The notes beneath the pieces are model-generated. The model made no database searches. It was not told the origin of the DNA and saw only the letters and a list, made by a program, of their open reading frames with translations. Of a stretch of DNA of 64,000 bases, positions 53,779 to 61,613 are shown one piece after another. This stretch comes from Anaerosphaera multitolerans (GTDB lineage: Bacteria; Bacillota; Clostridia; Tissierellales; Peptoniphilaceae), in assembly GCF_004006535.1 (NCBI RefSeq), contig NZ_RLIH01000005.1, positions 62,001 to 126,000 of the forward strand, read 5' to 3'. Numbering within the stretch: position 1 is the stretch's first letter; every line of letters starts with the position of its first letter. Position numbers and translations under genes: made by a program.

Positions 53779-54321
53779 TTAGATTTCAATTTGTAATGTT
53801 AACATTTTAGCAATCAATTCAATTAATTTTTCTTCCCCTATCTCTTTATTAGACTTTAACCAGTAAAATATTGTGCTGAAAATTCCTCCGGTAACAAATG
53901 CCACAATATATTCACTGTACTCTCCAAAATTATCGCCGTTTATTTTATTTCCTATCTCTTTAATCCTAATGGCAAATTCCTCTATAAACAAATAAGCAAC
54001 TTTATTGTCCATTAATAACTTAAAAATATCTTCATTATCTATTAAAAAACGTAAATAAACTTTGATCATACCTTTTATATTTTTTTCAAAACTTTCATCA
54101 ATGTCTATTTGTACCTTCCTTAATGATTCTCGGATATAATACCTAATTACATCTTCCTTAGTAGTAAACAATTGATAAAATGTCTGCCTTGATAAATTAG
54201 ATTCTTCACAAATATTTTTTACTGTGATTTTATTAAGAGGCTTTTCCTCCATTAATTTAAAAAGAGAATACGCAAAATTTTTTTGTGATTTTACAGCTGT
54301 AGGATTATTGCCTTCATACAT
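53779..54321 (-). CDS. TetR/AcrR family regulator
   Basis: 180 residues. The N-terminal HTH domain contains NKITVKNICEESNLSRQTFYQLFTTKEDVI, the classic TetR helix-turn-helix; the C-terminal ligand domain is not assignable. It precedes and is probably co-transcribed with the exporter pair, which it likely represses until a drug is bound. Two matching dyads overlap its tandem -35 boxes. ATG with GGGAGGTT upstream. Confidence 0.92.
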   Translation of the reverse strand: MYEGNNPTAVKSQKNFAYSLFKLMEEKPLNKITVKNICEESNLSRQTFYQLFTTKEDVIRYYIRESLRKVQIDIDESFEKNIKGMIKVYLRFLIDNEDIFKLLMDNKVAYLFIEEFAIRIKEIGNKINGDNFGEYSEYIVAFVTGGIFSTIFYWLKSNKEIGEEKLIELIAKMLTLQIEI

Positions 54322-54354
54322 AATTAACCTCCCAATGATTTTAATATAATAAAA

Positions 54355-54368
54355 CTTACATCTGTCAA
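54355..54368 (-). promoter_or_regulatory. Proximal TetR-type operator over a -35 box
   Basis: Minus strand TTGACA-GA-TGTAAG, an imperfect 6-2-6 dyad. TTGACA is the -35 of a proximal promoter (TATTAA -10 at 54341-54346). Its centre is 41 bp from a second, near-identical dyad. Confidence 0.65.
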
Positions 54369-54380
54369 TGTTATTTTAAT

Positions 54381-54409
54381 ATTTTAAATCTAAAGTTTAC
54401 ATTTGTCAA
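54381..54409 (-). promoter_or_regulatory. Distal tetR promoter and overlapping operator
   Basis: TTGACA (54404-54409), 17-bp spacer, TAAAAT (54381-54386) on the minus strand. The dyad TTGACA-AA-TGTAAA (54396-54409) includes the -35. Together with the proximal site it suggests cooperative autorepression of the regulator-exporter operon. Confidence 0.7.
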
Positions 54410-54442
54410 TCTTTATTTTAGGGAAATATATTTTAAAATCTA

Positions 54443-54474
54443 TTGTTAACCTAATATAAATTTATGCTTGACAA
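54443..54474 (+). promoter_or_regulatory. BirA-like biotin operator upstream of bioY
   Basis: TTGTTAACC (54443-54451), 14 bp, GCTTGACAA (54466-54474). The arms match the Firmicutes BirA half-sites TTGTTAACC and GGTTAACAA in 9/9 and 7/9 positions with the expected 14-bp gap. The right arm covers the -35 of bioY. Biotin-dependent repression is inferred. Confidence 0.75.
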
Positions 54475-54496
54475 TCCTTTGGTTTTATTTTAAAAT
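54468..54496 (+). promoter_or_regulatory. SigA-type promoter of bioY
   Basis: TTGACA (54468-54473), 17-bp spacer, TAAAAT (54491-54496). Confidence 0.85.
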
Positions 54497-54530
54497 ATTT
54501 TTGAAAAGATTTATTTAGAAAGGAGCTATA

Positions 54531-55079
54531 ATGATAAATAAAAAATTAACCATTAAAGATTTATGTTATGTGGGAATTTTTACTGCTATTATTTCTGTTG
54601 TTTCTCAAATTAGTATTCCCATGCCCTATGGTGTACCTATGACTTTACAAACTTTTATAATTCCTTTGGCCGGAATTATATTGGGTGCTAGAAAAGCTAC
54701 TCTTGCTACAATAATTTACATACTACTGGGCTCCATTGGCATTCCTGTCTTTGCCGGATTTAGTTCCGGATTGGGTATTTTATTAGGACCAACAGGAGGA
54801 TTTATAATATCTTTTCCTCTTATGGCCTGGTTAGCCGGACTAGGTGCAGAAAAGGAAAAACATCTGTATTTATTATTAGGGTTAATTACAGGAGCAATAG
54901 CCAACTATTTAGTTGGAATGTTGATGTTTTCTCTTGTCACCTCTAATAGTCTACAGACAGCATTTATTGCCTGCGTACTTCCTTTTATTCCTACTGCAAT
55001 TATTAAAATATTTTTAGTAGATATCTTAGGTAGAAAAATAAAAAAAGTCGTTTATAAAAGCGGTTTGTATATTAATTAA
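54531..55079 (+). CDS. bioY: Biotin ECF transporter S component BioY
   Basis: BioY binds biotin in the membrane for an ECF transporter (or alone). 182 residues, six TM helices. PMPYGVPMTLQTFIIPLAGI (about 24-43), LGSIGIPVFAGFSSGLG and GPTGGFIISFPLMAWL are diagnostic. ATG with AAAGGAG upstream. No biotin synthesis gene is nearby. Expression is probably controlled by BirA through the box at 54443-54474. Confidence 0.95.
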   Translation: MINKKLTIKDLCYVGIFTAIISVVSQISIPMPYGVPMTLQTFIIPLAGIILGARKATLATIIYILLGSIGIPVFAGFSSGLGILLGPTGGFIISFPLMAWLAGLGAEKEKHLYLLLGLITGAIANYLVGMLMFSLVTSNSLQTAFIACVLPFIPTAIIKIFLVDILGRKIKKVVYKSGLYIN

Positions 55080-55115
55080 TTTAATCTTAAAATCTAAAAT
55101 ATATTTTGACATTTT

Positions 55116-55151
55116 AAAACCCCCAAATCCTTGTCCGGATTTAGGGGTTTT
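55116..55151. terminator. Bidirectional terminator between bioY and coaE
   Basis: AAAACCCC and AAATCC pair with GGATTT and GGGGTTTT, with one C-A mismatch between the segments and a short TTGTCC loop; A- and T-rich flanks on both sides. Confidence 0.88.
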
Positions 55152-55167
55152 ATTCATTAGCAATACT

Positions 55168-55764
55168 TTATTTTTTTAATTGATCTAAAATTTGTTTTTT
55201 TAATTTAGTTCTATTGCCTTCATTATTTATAATTACATCGGCATACTTTACTTTATCGTCAATTGACATCTGAGAAGAAATTTTTCTCTTAGCATATTCT
55301 TCATCAATACCATCTCTAGCCATTAACCTTTCCACTTGTAAATCTTTATTAATATAGACTAGCCAAATGGAACTGAAATTTAAATTAGATTCTTTGAAAG
55401 TATCTTTACTTTCTATTAATAATGGAATATCTACAAATATAATATCATCTTCTATGGAGTTTATTTCAAAAATAATATTCTTTATAATAACAGGATGCGT
55501 AATTTCATTTAAAACTTTTAAATTTTCTTCATTCCCAAATACTTTCTCGCCAAGTATATTTCTTTGAACTTTATTATTAACCACAACCTCTTCTCCAAAG
55601 GTTGACTTAATTTTATTTAATACTTCAGGCAATTCCAAAACCCTATGTGCTACTTTATCAGAATCTATTACATAGTATCCAAGGGATTTTAAAATTTTTA
55701 CAACTTCACTTTTACCTGTGGCGATGCCTCCCGTTAAACCTATAATACACTTATTTTGTATCAT
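55168..55764 (-). CDS. coaE: Dephospho-CoA kinase
   Basis: Last step of CoA synthesis. P-loop GLTGGIATGKSEVVKIL at about 9-25; DSDKVAHRVLE and FVDIPLLIES are CoaE signatures. 198 residues. It overlaps polA by 14 bp, the common polA-coaE order in Firmicutes. Confidence 0.95.
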   Translation of the reverse strand: MIQNKCIIGLTGGIATGKSEVVKILKSLGYYVIDSDKVAHRVLELPEVLNKIKSTFGEEVVVNNKVQRNILGEKVFGNEENLKVLNEITHPVIIKNIIFEINSIEDDIIFVDIPLLIESKDTFKESNLNFSSIWLVYINKDLQVERLMARDGIDEEYAKRKISSQMSIDDKVKYADVIINNEGNRTKLKKQILDQLKK

Positions 55765-58405
55765 ACAAACTACTTCCCACTTCCATATCCACCTTCAATT
55801 TTACTTCCAATTTCACGGCATTTTCCATAATTCTTCTCATAAGAGCTTTTACTTCTTCAGTTTCATCTTCATGTGCATCTACTATTAACTCATCATGAAT
55901 TTGCAAAATCAGTTTTGATTTATAATTTTTTTCTTTTAATTCTCTATATACTCTTACCATAGCTATTTTAATAATATCTGCAGCCGAACCTTGTATAGGT
56001 GTATTAAAGGCCACTCTTTCACCAAAAGCTCTTATATTGTAATTTTTTGCATTTAATTCAGGTATATATCTTCTTCTTTTTAAAATGGTTTCAACATAAC
56101 CTTTTTTTCTTGCATTTTCCACTTCTTCTTCCATATAGTTTTTAATACCCTCATAGTGCTTTAAATAATTTGAGATATATTCTCCGGCTACATTTCTTGG
56201 AATATTTAAGTTCTGTGATAATCCATAGTCTGATATACCATATACGATACCAAAATTTACAGCCTTGGCTCTAGATCTTAACAATGGAGTAACCTCTTCA
56301 AATTCAACACCAAAAACTTCCGCAGCAGTTCTTTTATGAATATCATCATCATTTTCAAAAGCTTTTAACATATTTTTATCTTTGGAGATACTTGCTAAAA
56401 CTCTTAACTCTATTTGAGAATAGTCCGCATCAACTAGTAAAGAATTTTCAGAGGCTAAAAACGCCTTTCTAATAAGCCTACCTTCTTCTGTTCGAATCGG
56501 TATATTTTGCAAGTTTGGTTCTGTTGAAGAAATTCTACCGGTAGAGGTAACAGTCTGGTTAAAATGAGAATGTATCCTTCCTGTGCTATCATTTACAAGC
56601 TCCTTTAAACCATCCACATAAGTAGACTTTAACTTTGATAGCTTTCTATATTCAAGTACATAGTCTATAATTTCTCCCTTTCCACGTAACTTCTCCAACA
56701 CCTCGGCACTAGTGGAATATCCGGTCTTGGTTTTTTTAATAACGGGATAATTTAATTTTTCAAATAAAATAAACCCTAACTTCTTTGGTGAGTTTATATT
56801 AAACTCCTCTCCTGCTTCTAAATAAATATTTTTTTCTAACTCTTTAAGTTTATCTTCTAAATCAAATCCAATTTCATCAAGTATGGATTTCCTAGTTCTT
56901 ATTCCTGTAAATTCCATGGAACTTAAAACTTCAATTAAAGGTAGTTCCACTTCATAAAATAGTTCATCCATACCCTGTTCAGCAATTTTCCCTAAATGTA
57001 TGTCCTTTAGTTTATAAACAGTATTTAAGAAAAATGCAAAATATTTTTTTAACTCCACTTCATCTAAATCAGTGAAAGCTACTTTTTTCTTACCTTTGCC
57101 AAGTAATTCCTCTAAGTCCTTATATCCTTCATTAAAATAAATATTTGAGATATTATTTATATCGTAATTTGAATCAGTAGAATTTAAAAGGTATTCTGCA
57201 ATCTTTGAATCATAGGTATACTTATCTATTACAATTCCATAACCCATTAAAATAATAATATCTTCTTTTAAATTATGACCTATTTTTTCAATCTTGCTAC
57301 TTTCAAATATAGGTTTTAATTTTAATATATCATTATCATTTACTTCCATTATGACAGGTTTATTATTATATGCTTTTAAAGCAATATGTGTAGGCTTTAT
57401 TGATTCGTAGATCTTGCCGTCAGTTATAAATTTAAAAGCAAAAGATTTTTCATTCTCTATAAGTTTAATTAATTCATCTATTGACCTGTCTTCATATTCA
57501 AATAATGCTTTAGAAGTTATCTCAATATCTGCTTTATGATACTCTTCCGGCAATCTCTCAAGTAGAGAATTAAATTCATATTCTCTATACATTTCAGAAA
57601 GTTCACTGAGATTTCGTTCTTTCATTTTCAAATCTTCAATTGTAACTTCTAAAGGAACATTTCTAACTATTGTTCCCAGTTTCTTACTCATAAAAGCTTG
57701 AGTTTTATTATTTTCAAGATTTTCCTTTAATTTTTTTCCGGTTATTTTATCTAAATTACTATATAGATTTTCCATAGTCCCAAATTCTCTTATTAACTTT
57801 AAACCCGTCTTTTCTCCAATTCCGGGAACTCCAGGTATATTGTCGGAACTATCTCCCATTAAGCCCTTTAAGTCAATAAACTCTATAGGAGTAATATTAT
57901 ATTCTTCTTCAATGCTCTCAACTGAAATAATATCCATTTCAGTTATCCCTTTTCTCGTAAGTAATACCTTAGTATTTTCATCAACTAATTGAAAATAATC
58001 CTTATCACCAGTTAAGAGAATAGATTCAAATCCCTCTTTTTCAGCAATTAAACTTAAAGTACCGGCAATGTCATCTGCCTCATATATAGGAGATTCTAAT
58101 ATTTTAATATTCATCTTATCCAGTATATCCCTTACTATTGGCCATTGTTGTTCCAATTCAGTAGGCGTTGTCTGTCTGGTTCCCTTGTAATCTTCATAAA
58201 GTTCATTTCTAAAGGTTTTACCTTTCATATCAAAACATACAGTTACATAACTGGGATTTACTTTTTCAATTGCATTTTCAAGCATCATAATAAATCCGTA
58301 AATTGCATTAGTATATATTCCTCTTTTTGTCTTTAGAAGCGGCAAAGCATAAAAAGCTCTAAAAAAAAGAGAGGAGCCATCTATTATAAGTATTCTTTCT
58401 TTCAA
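55751..58405 (-). CDS. polA: DNA polymerase I
   Basis: Repair and Okazaki-fragment polymerase. N-terminal 5'-3' exonuclease (about 1-290, with GSSLFFRAFYA and GLMGDSSDNIPGVPGIGEKTG). The central 3'-5' exonuclease-like domain has lost motif I (FAFKF where DxE is expected), so proofreading is probably absent. The polymerase domain shows DADYSQIELRVLA (motif A), RAKAVNFGIVYGIS (motif B) and LQIHDELIVDA (motif C). The TTG at 58405 has AGGAG eight bases upstream; the GTG at 58414 touches it. Confidence 0.96.
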   Translation of the reverse strand: MKERILIIDGSSLFFRAFYALPLLKTKRGIYTNAIYGFIMMLENAIEKVNPSYVTVCFDMKGKTFRNELYEDYKGTRQTTPTELEQQWPIVRDILDKMNIKILESPIYEADDIAGTLSLIAEKEGFESILLTGDKDYFQLVDENTKVLLTRKGITEMDIISVESIEEEYNITPIEFIDLKGLMGDSSDNIPGVPGIGEKTGLKLIREFGTMENLYSNLDKITGKKLKENLENNKTQAFMSKKLGTIVRNVPLEVTIEDLKMKERNLSELSEMYREYEFNSLLERLPEEYHKADIEITSKALFEYEDRSIDELIKLIENEKSFAFKFITDGKIYESIKPTHIALKAYNNKPVIMEVNDNDILKLKPIFESSKIEKIGHNLKEDIIILMGYGIVIDKYTYDSKIAEYLLNSTDSNYDINNISNIYFNEGYKDLEELLGKGKKKVAFTDLDEVELKKYFAFFLNTVYKLKDIHLGKIAEQGMDELFYEVELPLIEVLSSMEFTGIRTRKSILDEIGFDLEDKLKELEKNIYLEAGEEFNINSPKKLGFILFEKLNYPVIKKTKTGYSTSAEVLEKLRGKGEIIDYVLEYRKLSKLKSTYVDGLKELVNDSTGRIHSHFNQTVTSTGRISSTEPNLQNIPIRTEEGRLIRKAFLASENSLLVDADYSQIELRVLASISKDKNMLKAFENDDDIHKRTAAEVFGVEFEEVTPLLRSRAKAVNFGIVYGISDYGLSQNLNIPRNVAGEYISNYLKHYEGIKNYMEEEVENARKKGYVETILKRRRYIPELNAKNYNIRAFGERVAFNTPIQGSAADIIKIAMVRVYRELKEKNYKSKLILQIHDELIVDAHEDETEEVKALMRRIMENAVKLEVKLKVDMEVGSSLYDTK

Positions 58406-58475
58406 AAATATCACTCCTTTCGTCTAATTATACATTAAATATGATATAATTTCAGTTCAATCTAAATAAAAGCAC

Positions 58476-58504
58476 TTGATTTATGTAAAAAATAATGGTA
58501 AATT
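58476..58504 (+). promoter_or_regulatory. Promoter of tRNA-Leu(CAA)
   Basis: TTGATT (58476-58481), 17-bp spacer, TAAATT (58499-58504), about 20 bp before the tRNA. Confidence 0.6.
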
Positions 58505-58523
58505 ATAGTAGTTAAGAAAATGT

Positions 58524-58610
58524 GCCGGTGTGCTGGAATTGGCAGACAGGACGGACTCAAAATCCGTTGCCAGCAATGGCGTGTGGGTTCAAGTCCCACT
58601 ACCGGTACCA
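58524..58610 (+). tRNA. tRNA-Leu(CAA)
   Basis: Class II tRNA of 87 nt. Anticodon stem ACGGA/TCCGT with loop CTCAAAA gives anticodon CAA (Leu, UUG). Long variable arm TGCCAGCAATGGCG and T-loop GGTTCAAGTCC. Acceptor GCCGGTG pairs with TACCGGT, with G-T pairs at both ends, slightly unusual at position 1-72. CCA encoded. Confidence 0.93.
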
Positions 58611-58613
58611 AGT

Positions 58614-58666
58614 AAAAATGTATTTTCCTATGTGATTATATCATGAGAAAATACATTTTTTATTTT
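58614..58666 (+). terminator. Terminator of tRNA-Leu(CAA)
   Basis: AAAAATGTATTTTC (58614-58627) pairs perfectly with GAAAATACATTTTT (58647-58660), followed by more T residues. It is related in loop and flank to the terminator at 48085, with compensated stem changes. Confidence 0.88.
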
Positions 58667-58700
58667 TAAGTTTTATATTTTCCTATGTTTCCTTTTCTAT

Positions 58701-58740
58701 TAGCACACTCGTAACACACTTTAAGAGAAGATGTGTGCTA
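58701..58740. repeat. Inverted repeat TAGCACAC/GTGTGCTA
   Basis: TAGCACAC (58701-58708) and GTGTGCTA (58733-58740) with nested CACAC/GTGTG possibilities. The right arm runs into an extended -10 (TGCTATAAT, 58736-58744). A 13-nt direct repeat TATTTTCCTATGT also spans 58621 and 58677. Role unknown; possible attachment-site relic or operator. Confidence 0.5.
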
Positions 58741-58761
58741 TAATTTAAATGTATTATTATA

Positions 58762-58787
58762 AAAGGGCACCTTAATTAGTGCTCTTT
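58762..58787. terminator. Orphan bidirectional terminator-like hairpin
   Basis: AAAGGGCAC (58762-58770) pairs with GTGCTCTTT (58779-58787), one G-T pair. T-rich on both sides. No gene ends here, so it is either the 3' end of a short transcript from the extended -10 at 58736-58744 or a relic of a lost gene. The rest of 58788-58900 holds nothing I can support. Confidence 0.55.
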
Positions 58788-58900
58788 CTCGTATTTAAAA
58801 TTAATTCAAATTATTTTAAAATTTCTTTTTTAGTAATGAATAATTTTAAAACTAGACTAATTTTAATTTATGCTGTTTTATAAATGATAATGGCCGTATT

Positions 58901-58936
58901 AAAAAACAGGTCCCATTGAAAACAAAGGACCTGTTA
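58901..58936 (-). terminator. Terminator of the DUF2680 gene
   Basis: Minus strand AACAGGTCC pairs with GGACCTGTT (9 bp, 13-nt loop), followed by TTTTAAT. About 50 bp after the stop codon. Confidence 0.85.
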
Positions 58937-58985
58937 AAAATAAATTATATTTTATAATAGTTAGTAACACAATAAAATTACTAAA

Positions 58986-59498
58986 TTATCGTTGACATAT
59001 TCCTCCACCTAAGCCAAGACCACCTTGTCCTTTTGAATTCGCTCCGCGTCCAACTCCTTGACCTTGCTCTGCTCCAAAATTGCCTCGTCCATTACCCTTA
59101 GAACCAAAACCAATACCATAATCTTGCCCTAAAAAGTTTTTACCTGTTCCGTCACACGTTTTTAAATTATCCTCTATTGCCTTAATAAAATCGTCAGCTT
59201 CATTTCTGGATAATTTTCCATCTTTCACTCTCTGCTCGATTGTATCTTTTTTTATTTGGAAAACCAATTTTTGATATTCTTCAAATACCCCAGCTTCTTC
59301 TGCAATTGTTCCATAAGTTTTTTGAGATTCAAAACGTTCAGAAATTACATCTACAACTTCTCTTCCTGTTAAATCCGCAACAATTTCGGCAGGTGTAGAA
59401 TATTCTTCAGCAGCAAACACATTTGCATTCATAGAAAAAATCATCACCGATACTATTGCCAACATCAAAATTTTTCTCAAAGATTTTCTTTTAGTCAT
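58986..59498 (-). CDS. Secreted DUF2680-type protein with a Gly-rich tail
   Basis: 170 residues. A signal peptide (about 1-29, ending VFAAE) precedes a helical domain (about 32-112) with the DUF2680/YckD-like pattern, including LSRNEADDFIKAIEDNLK. The C-terminal 55 residues are Gly-rich (GIGFGSKGNGRGNFG, GRGANSKGQGGLGLGGG). Function unknown. It lies directly downstream of a two-component system and has a canonical -10 with a response-regulator-like direct repeat instead of a -35. ATG with CAGGAGG upstream. Confidence 0.78.
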   Translation of the reverse strand: MTKRKSLRKILMLAIVSVMIFSMNANVFAAEEYSTPAEIVADLTGREVVDVISERFESQKTYGTIAEEAGVFEEYQKLVFQIKKDTIEQRVKDGKLSRNEADDFIKAIEDNLKTCDGTGKNFLGQDYGIGFGSKGNGRGNFGAEQGQGVGRGANSKGQGGLGLGGGICQR

Positions 59499-59546
59499 TA
59501 TAATAGCCTCCTGAATTTTTTATTTTCTATCTTACTTGTTGTCTAT

Positions 59547-59579
59547 ATTATAAATAAGGTATGTGTCATTAAAGTGTCA
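59547..59579 (-). promoter_or_regulatory. Response-regulator box and -10 for the DUF2680 gene
   Basis: Minus strand TGACAC (59574-59579), five bases, TGACAC (59563-59568), ten bases, TATAAT (59547-59552). The 11-bp period and placement over the -35 region, with no -35 consensus, is the layout of an OmpR/PhoB-type activated promoter. Confidence 0.7.
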
Positions 59580-59581
59580 TC

Positions 59582-59603
59582 AAAAAGGACATTTAATGTC
59601 CTT
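59582..59603 (-). terminator. Terminator of the histidine kinase operon
   Basis: Minus strand AAGGACAT, loop TAA, ATGTCCTT then TTT. The 5' arm overlaps the kinase stop codon; the next promoter element begins two bases later, so the DUF2680 gene is a separate unit. Confidence 0.82.
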
Positions 59604-60936
59604 ATATAAGCTTCGAAAAATCCAAGTAAAAACAGGTGCCAATATTTTCCTTTGACTTTACTTTTAGAGAAATCTTGTGTCTTTCGGCAATTTCTTTTGC
59701 AATAGCAAGCCCCAACCCAGTTCCTGACCTATTTTCCTTTTCTTCATTTCTATAAAAACGATCAAAAATATGGGGAAGCTCTTCTTCCGATATACCGCTA
59801 CCTTCATCACAAACTGAAATTCTAGACCCTTCTCCAGCTATAGTGACAGAACTACCTGAACCTGAAAATTTTATTGCATTGTCCAATATAATAAAAAACA
59901 TTTGTCGCAGTCTTTCATAATCACCTTGTATACTGACGTTTGGAATATCTTTTATTATAATAGCAATATCTTTTTCTTCCGCCATCCTTCGAACGCTTCG
60001 TGTAATATCACTAATGAGCTCTGATAGATATACATCACATATATCTATGGAAAATCCGGGATTTTCTAACTTTGATAGATCTAAAAGATCATTTACAAAA
60101 CGTTGCAGATAATTTATTTCCATAAGAGATTGTAGACTGCTTTGCCGCATCTCATCTTCTGTAAGATTATCTCTCGACTGAAGATTTTCCAAGGAAGTTT
60201 TTACTATAGTAAGAGGAGTTTTCAATTCATGAGCAACAGAGGCTAGAAAATCTTTGCGATTCTGTTCCTGTTGAATAATATTTTGTGCTTCTTCAAGTAA
60301 AATCGGACCAGTAAATTTTTTGGAAAGAAACACAGACAATATAAAAGATAATATAATTCCAATTAAGATACTTACTATTAAAATAGAAATTCCTCGTTTT
60401 GCTGCCCCTTGTATTTCTGAAATCTGCGTATGGAGGAGAACTACCAAAGTTATTTCATTCTTTTCATTATATACAGGGACTCCCACAGTTATAGTACGTT
60501 CATGCATTATATCTGAAAAACTTTCACCCACATTAATTTCACCCTCAAAAATCTTGTCGACAATATTTTGAGCATTTTCAGGTAACTCCTGCTTAATACT
60601 TTCTGAATCACCGCGATTACCTGTTCCTTTCCCCATGCCGCCATTTCCTGAAGTAAGAACATTTTGTTGTCTATCCACAATCCAAGCTTCTGCACCGGCT
60701 ATACTGTTAATAAAGCGTAAATACGCTCCATATCCCTGCATTTTCTCTCCGTTATTTTCAAATTCAGAAAACTCATCAGCTATAATTTCTGCACGATTAA
60801 TTAAACTCTGCGTCTGTACGTCTATCGTTTGATTATAAAACAAAAACATAAATATTATGCTGATTATAAGAGCAAAAAGCATAATAACAATCCCAAAATA
60901 TAAACTTAATTTTTTGGCAGAGACATTTTCATTCAC
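59602..60936 (-). CDS. Sensor histidine kinase with a Gly-rich sensor insert
   Basis: 444 residues. TM helices at about 10-32 and 180-202 flank an extracytoplasmic domain that includes a Gly-rich segment GNGGMGKGTGNRGD (about 95). No clear HAMP domain. Phosphoacceptor box ASVAHELKTPLTIVKT; ATPase motifs FFIILDNAIKF, VCDEGSGIS and RSGTGLGLAIAKEI. GTG start with GAGGTGATT upstream, overlapping the response regulator by 4 bp. Confidence 0.93.
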   Translation of the reverse strand: MNENVSAKKLSLYFGIVIMLFALIISIIFMFLFYNQTIDVQTQSLINRAEIIADEFSEFENNGEKMQGYGAYLRFINSIAGAEAWIVDRQQNVLTSGNGGMGKGTGNRGDSESIKQELPENAQNIVDKIFEGEINVGESFSDIMHERTITVGVPVYNEKNEITLVVLLHTQISEIQGAAKRGISILIVSILIGIILSFILSVFLSKKFTGPILLEEAQNIIQQEQNRKDFLASVAHELKTPLTIVKTSLENLQSRDNLTEDEMRQSSLQSLMEINYLQRFVNDLLDLSKLENPGFSIDICDVYLSELISDITRSVRRMAEEKDIAIIIKDIPNVSIQGDYERLRQMFFIILDNAIKFSGSGSSVTIAGEGSRISVCDEGSGISEEELPHIFDRFYRNEEKENRSGTGLGLAIAKEIAERHKISLKVKSKENIGTCFYLDFSKLI

Positions 60937-61613
60937 TCAATCACCTCAAACTTATATCCAACACCACGCATAGTAGTAATATTCCATTTTGGATGCGTGT
61001 AGCGATTTATTTTGGCTCTTAATCTTTTTATATGTGTATCAACGGTTCGTGAATCTCCATAATAATCATAGCCCCAAATTGAATCTAAAAGATTATCCCT
61101 TGTAAAAACTTTGCCGGCATTTGTGGCCAAAGTCCATAGTAACTCAATTTCCTTTTTAGTAAGCGATAAATGCTCTGAATTGATTTGTACAATATATTTA
61201 TCCATATCTATTACTAGATTGTCATATGTAAAGCGATTTATACTATCATTTTGCAACGTAATTCTACGAAAAAGAGCCTTTATTCTAGCCACCACTTCCT
61301 CAGAAGAGAAAGGCTTTACTATATAGTCATCGGCTCCAATTTCAAGTCCCATAATCCGTTCAAAGTCCTCGCCTCTAGCAGTAACCATAATAACTGGAAC
61401 CATTGAAGTTTTTCTTATTTCACGACAAACTTCAAATCCATCTTTTTTAGGCATCATAACATCAAGAAGAATTAAATCAAAAAGTTCTTCTTTAAAAAGC
61501 TCAATTGCTTCTTCTCCATCAAAAGCAGAAACTGTTTCAAAACCTTCCATATTTAAATATTCAGATAAATTTTTATTAATCTCTTTGCTATCATCTACTA
61601 CAAGTATTTTCAT
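60933..61613 (-). CDS. OmpR/PhoB-family response regulator
   Basis: 226 residues from the ATG at 61613 (AAGGAG eight bases upstream). Receiver domain: VVDDSKE, LILLDVMMPKKDG with the phosphoacceptor Asp, MVTARGED and YIVKPFSSEE. Winged-helix DNA-binding domain at about 130-226 ending MRGVGYKFEV. It pairs with the overlapping kinase and probably activates the DUF2680 gene through the direct repeat at 59563-59579. Confidence 0.94.
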   Translation of the reverse strand: MKILVVDDSKEINKNLSEYLNMEGFETVSAFDGEEAIELFKEELFDLILLDVMMPKKDGFEVCREIRKTSMVPVIMVTARGEDFERIMGLEIGADDYIVKPFSSEEVVARIKALFRRITLQNDSINRFTYDNLVIDMDKYIVQINSEHLSLTKKEIELLWTLATNAGKVFTRDNLLDSIWGYDYYGDSRTVDTHIKRLRAKINRYTHPKWNITTMRGVGYKFEVIE

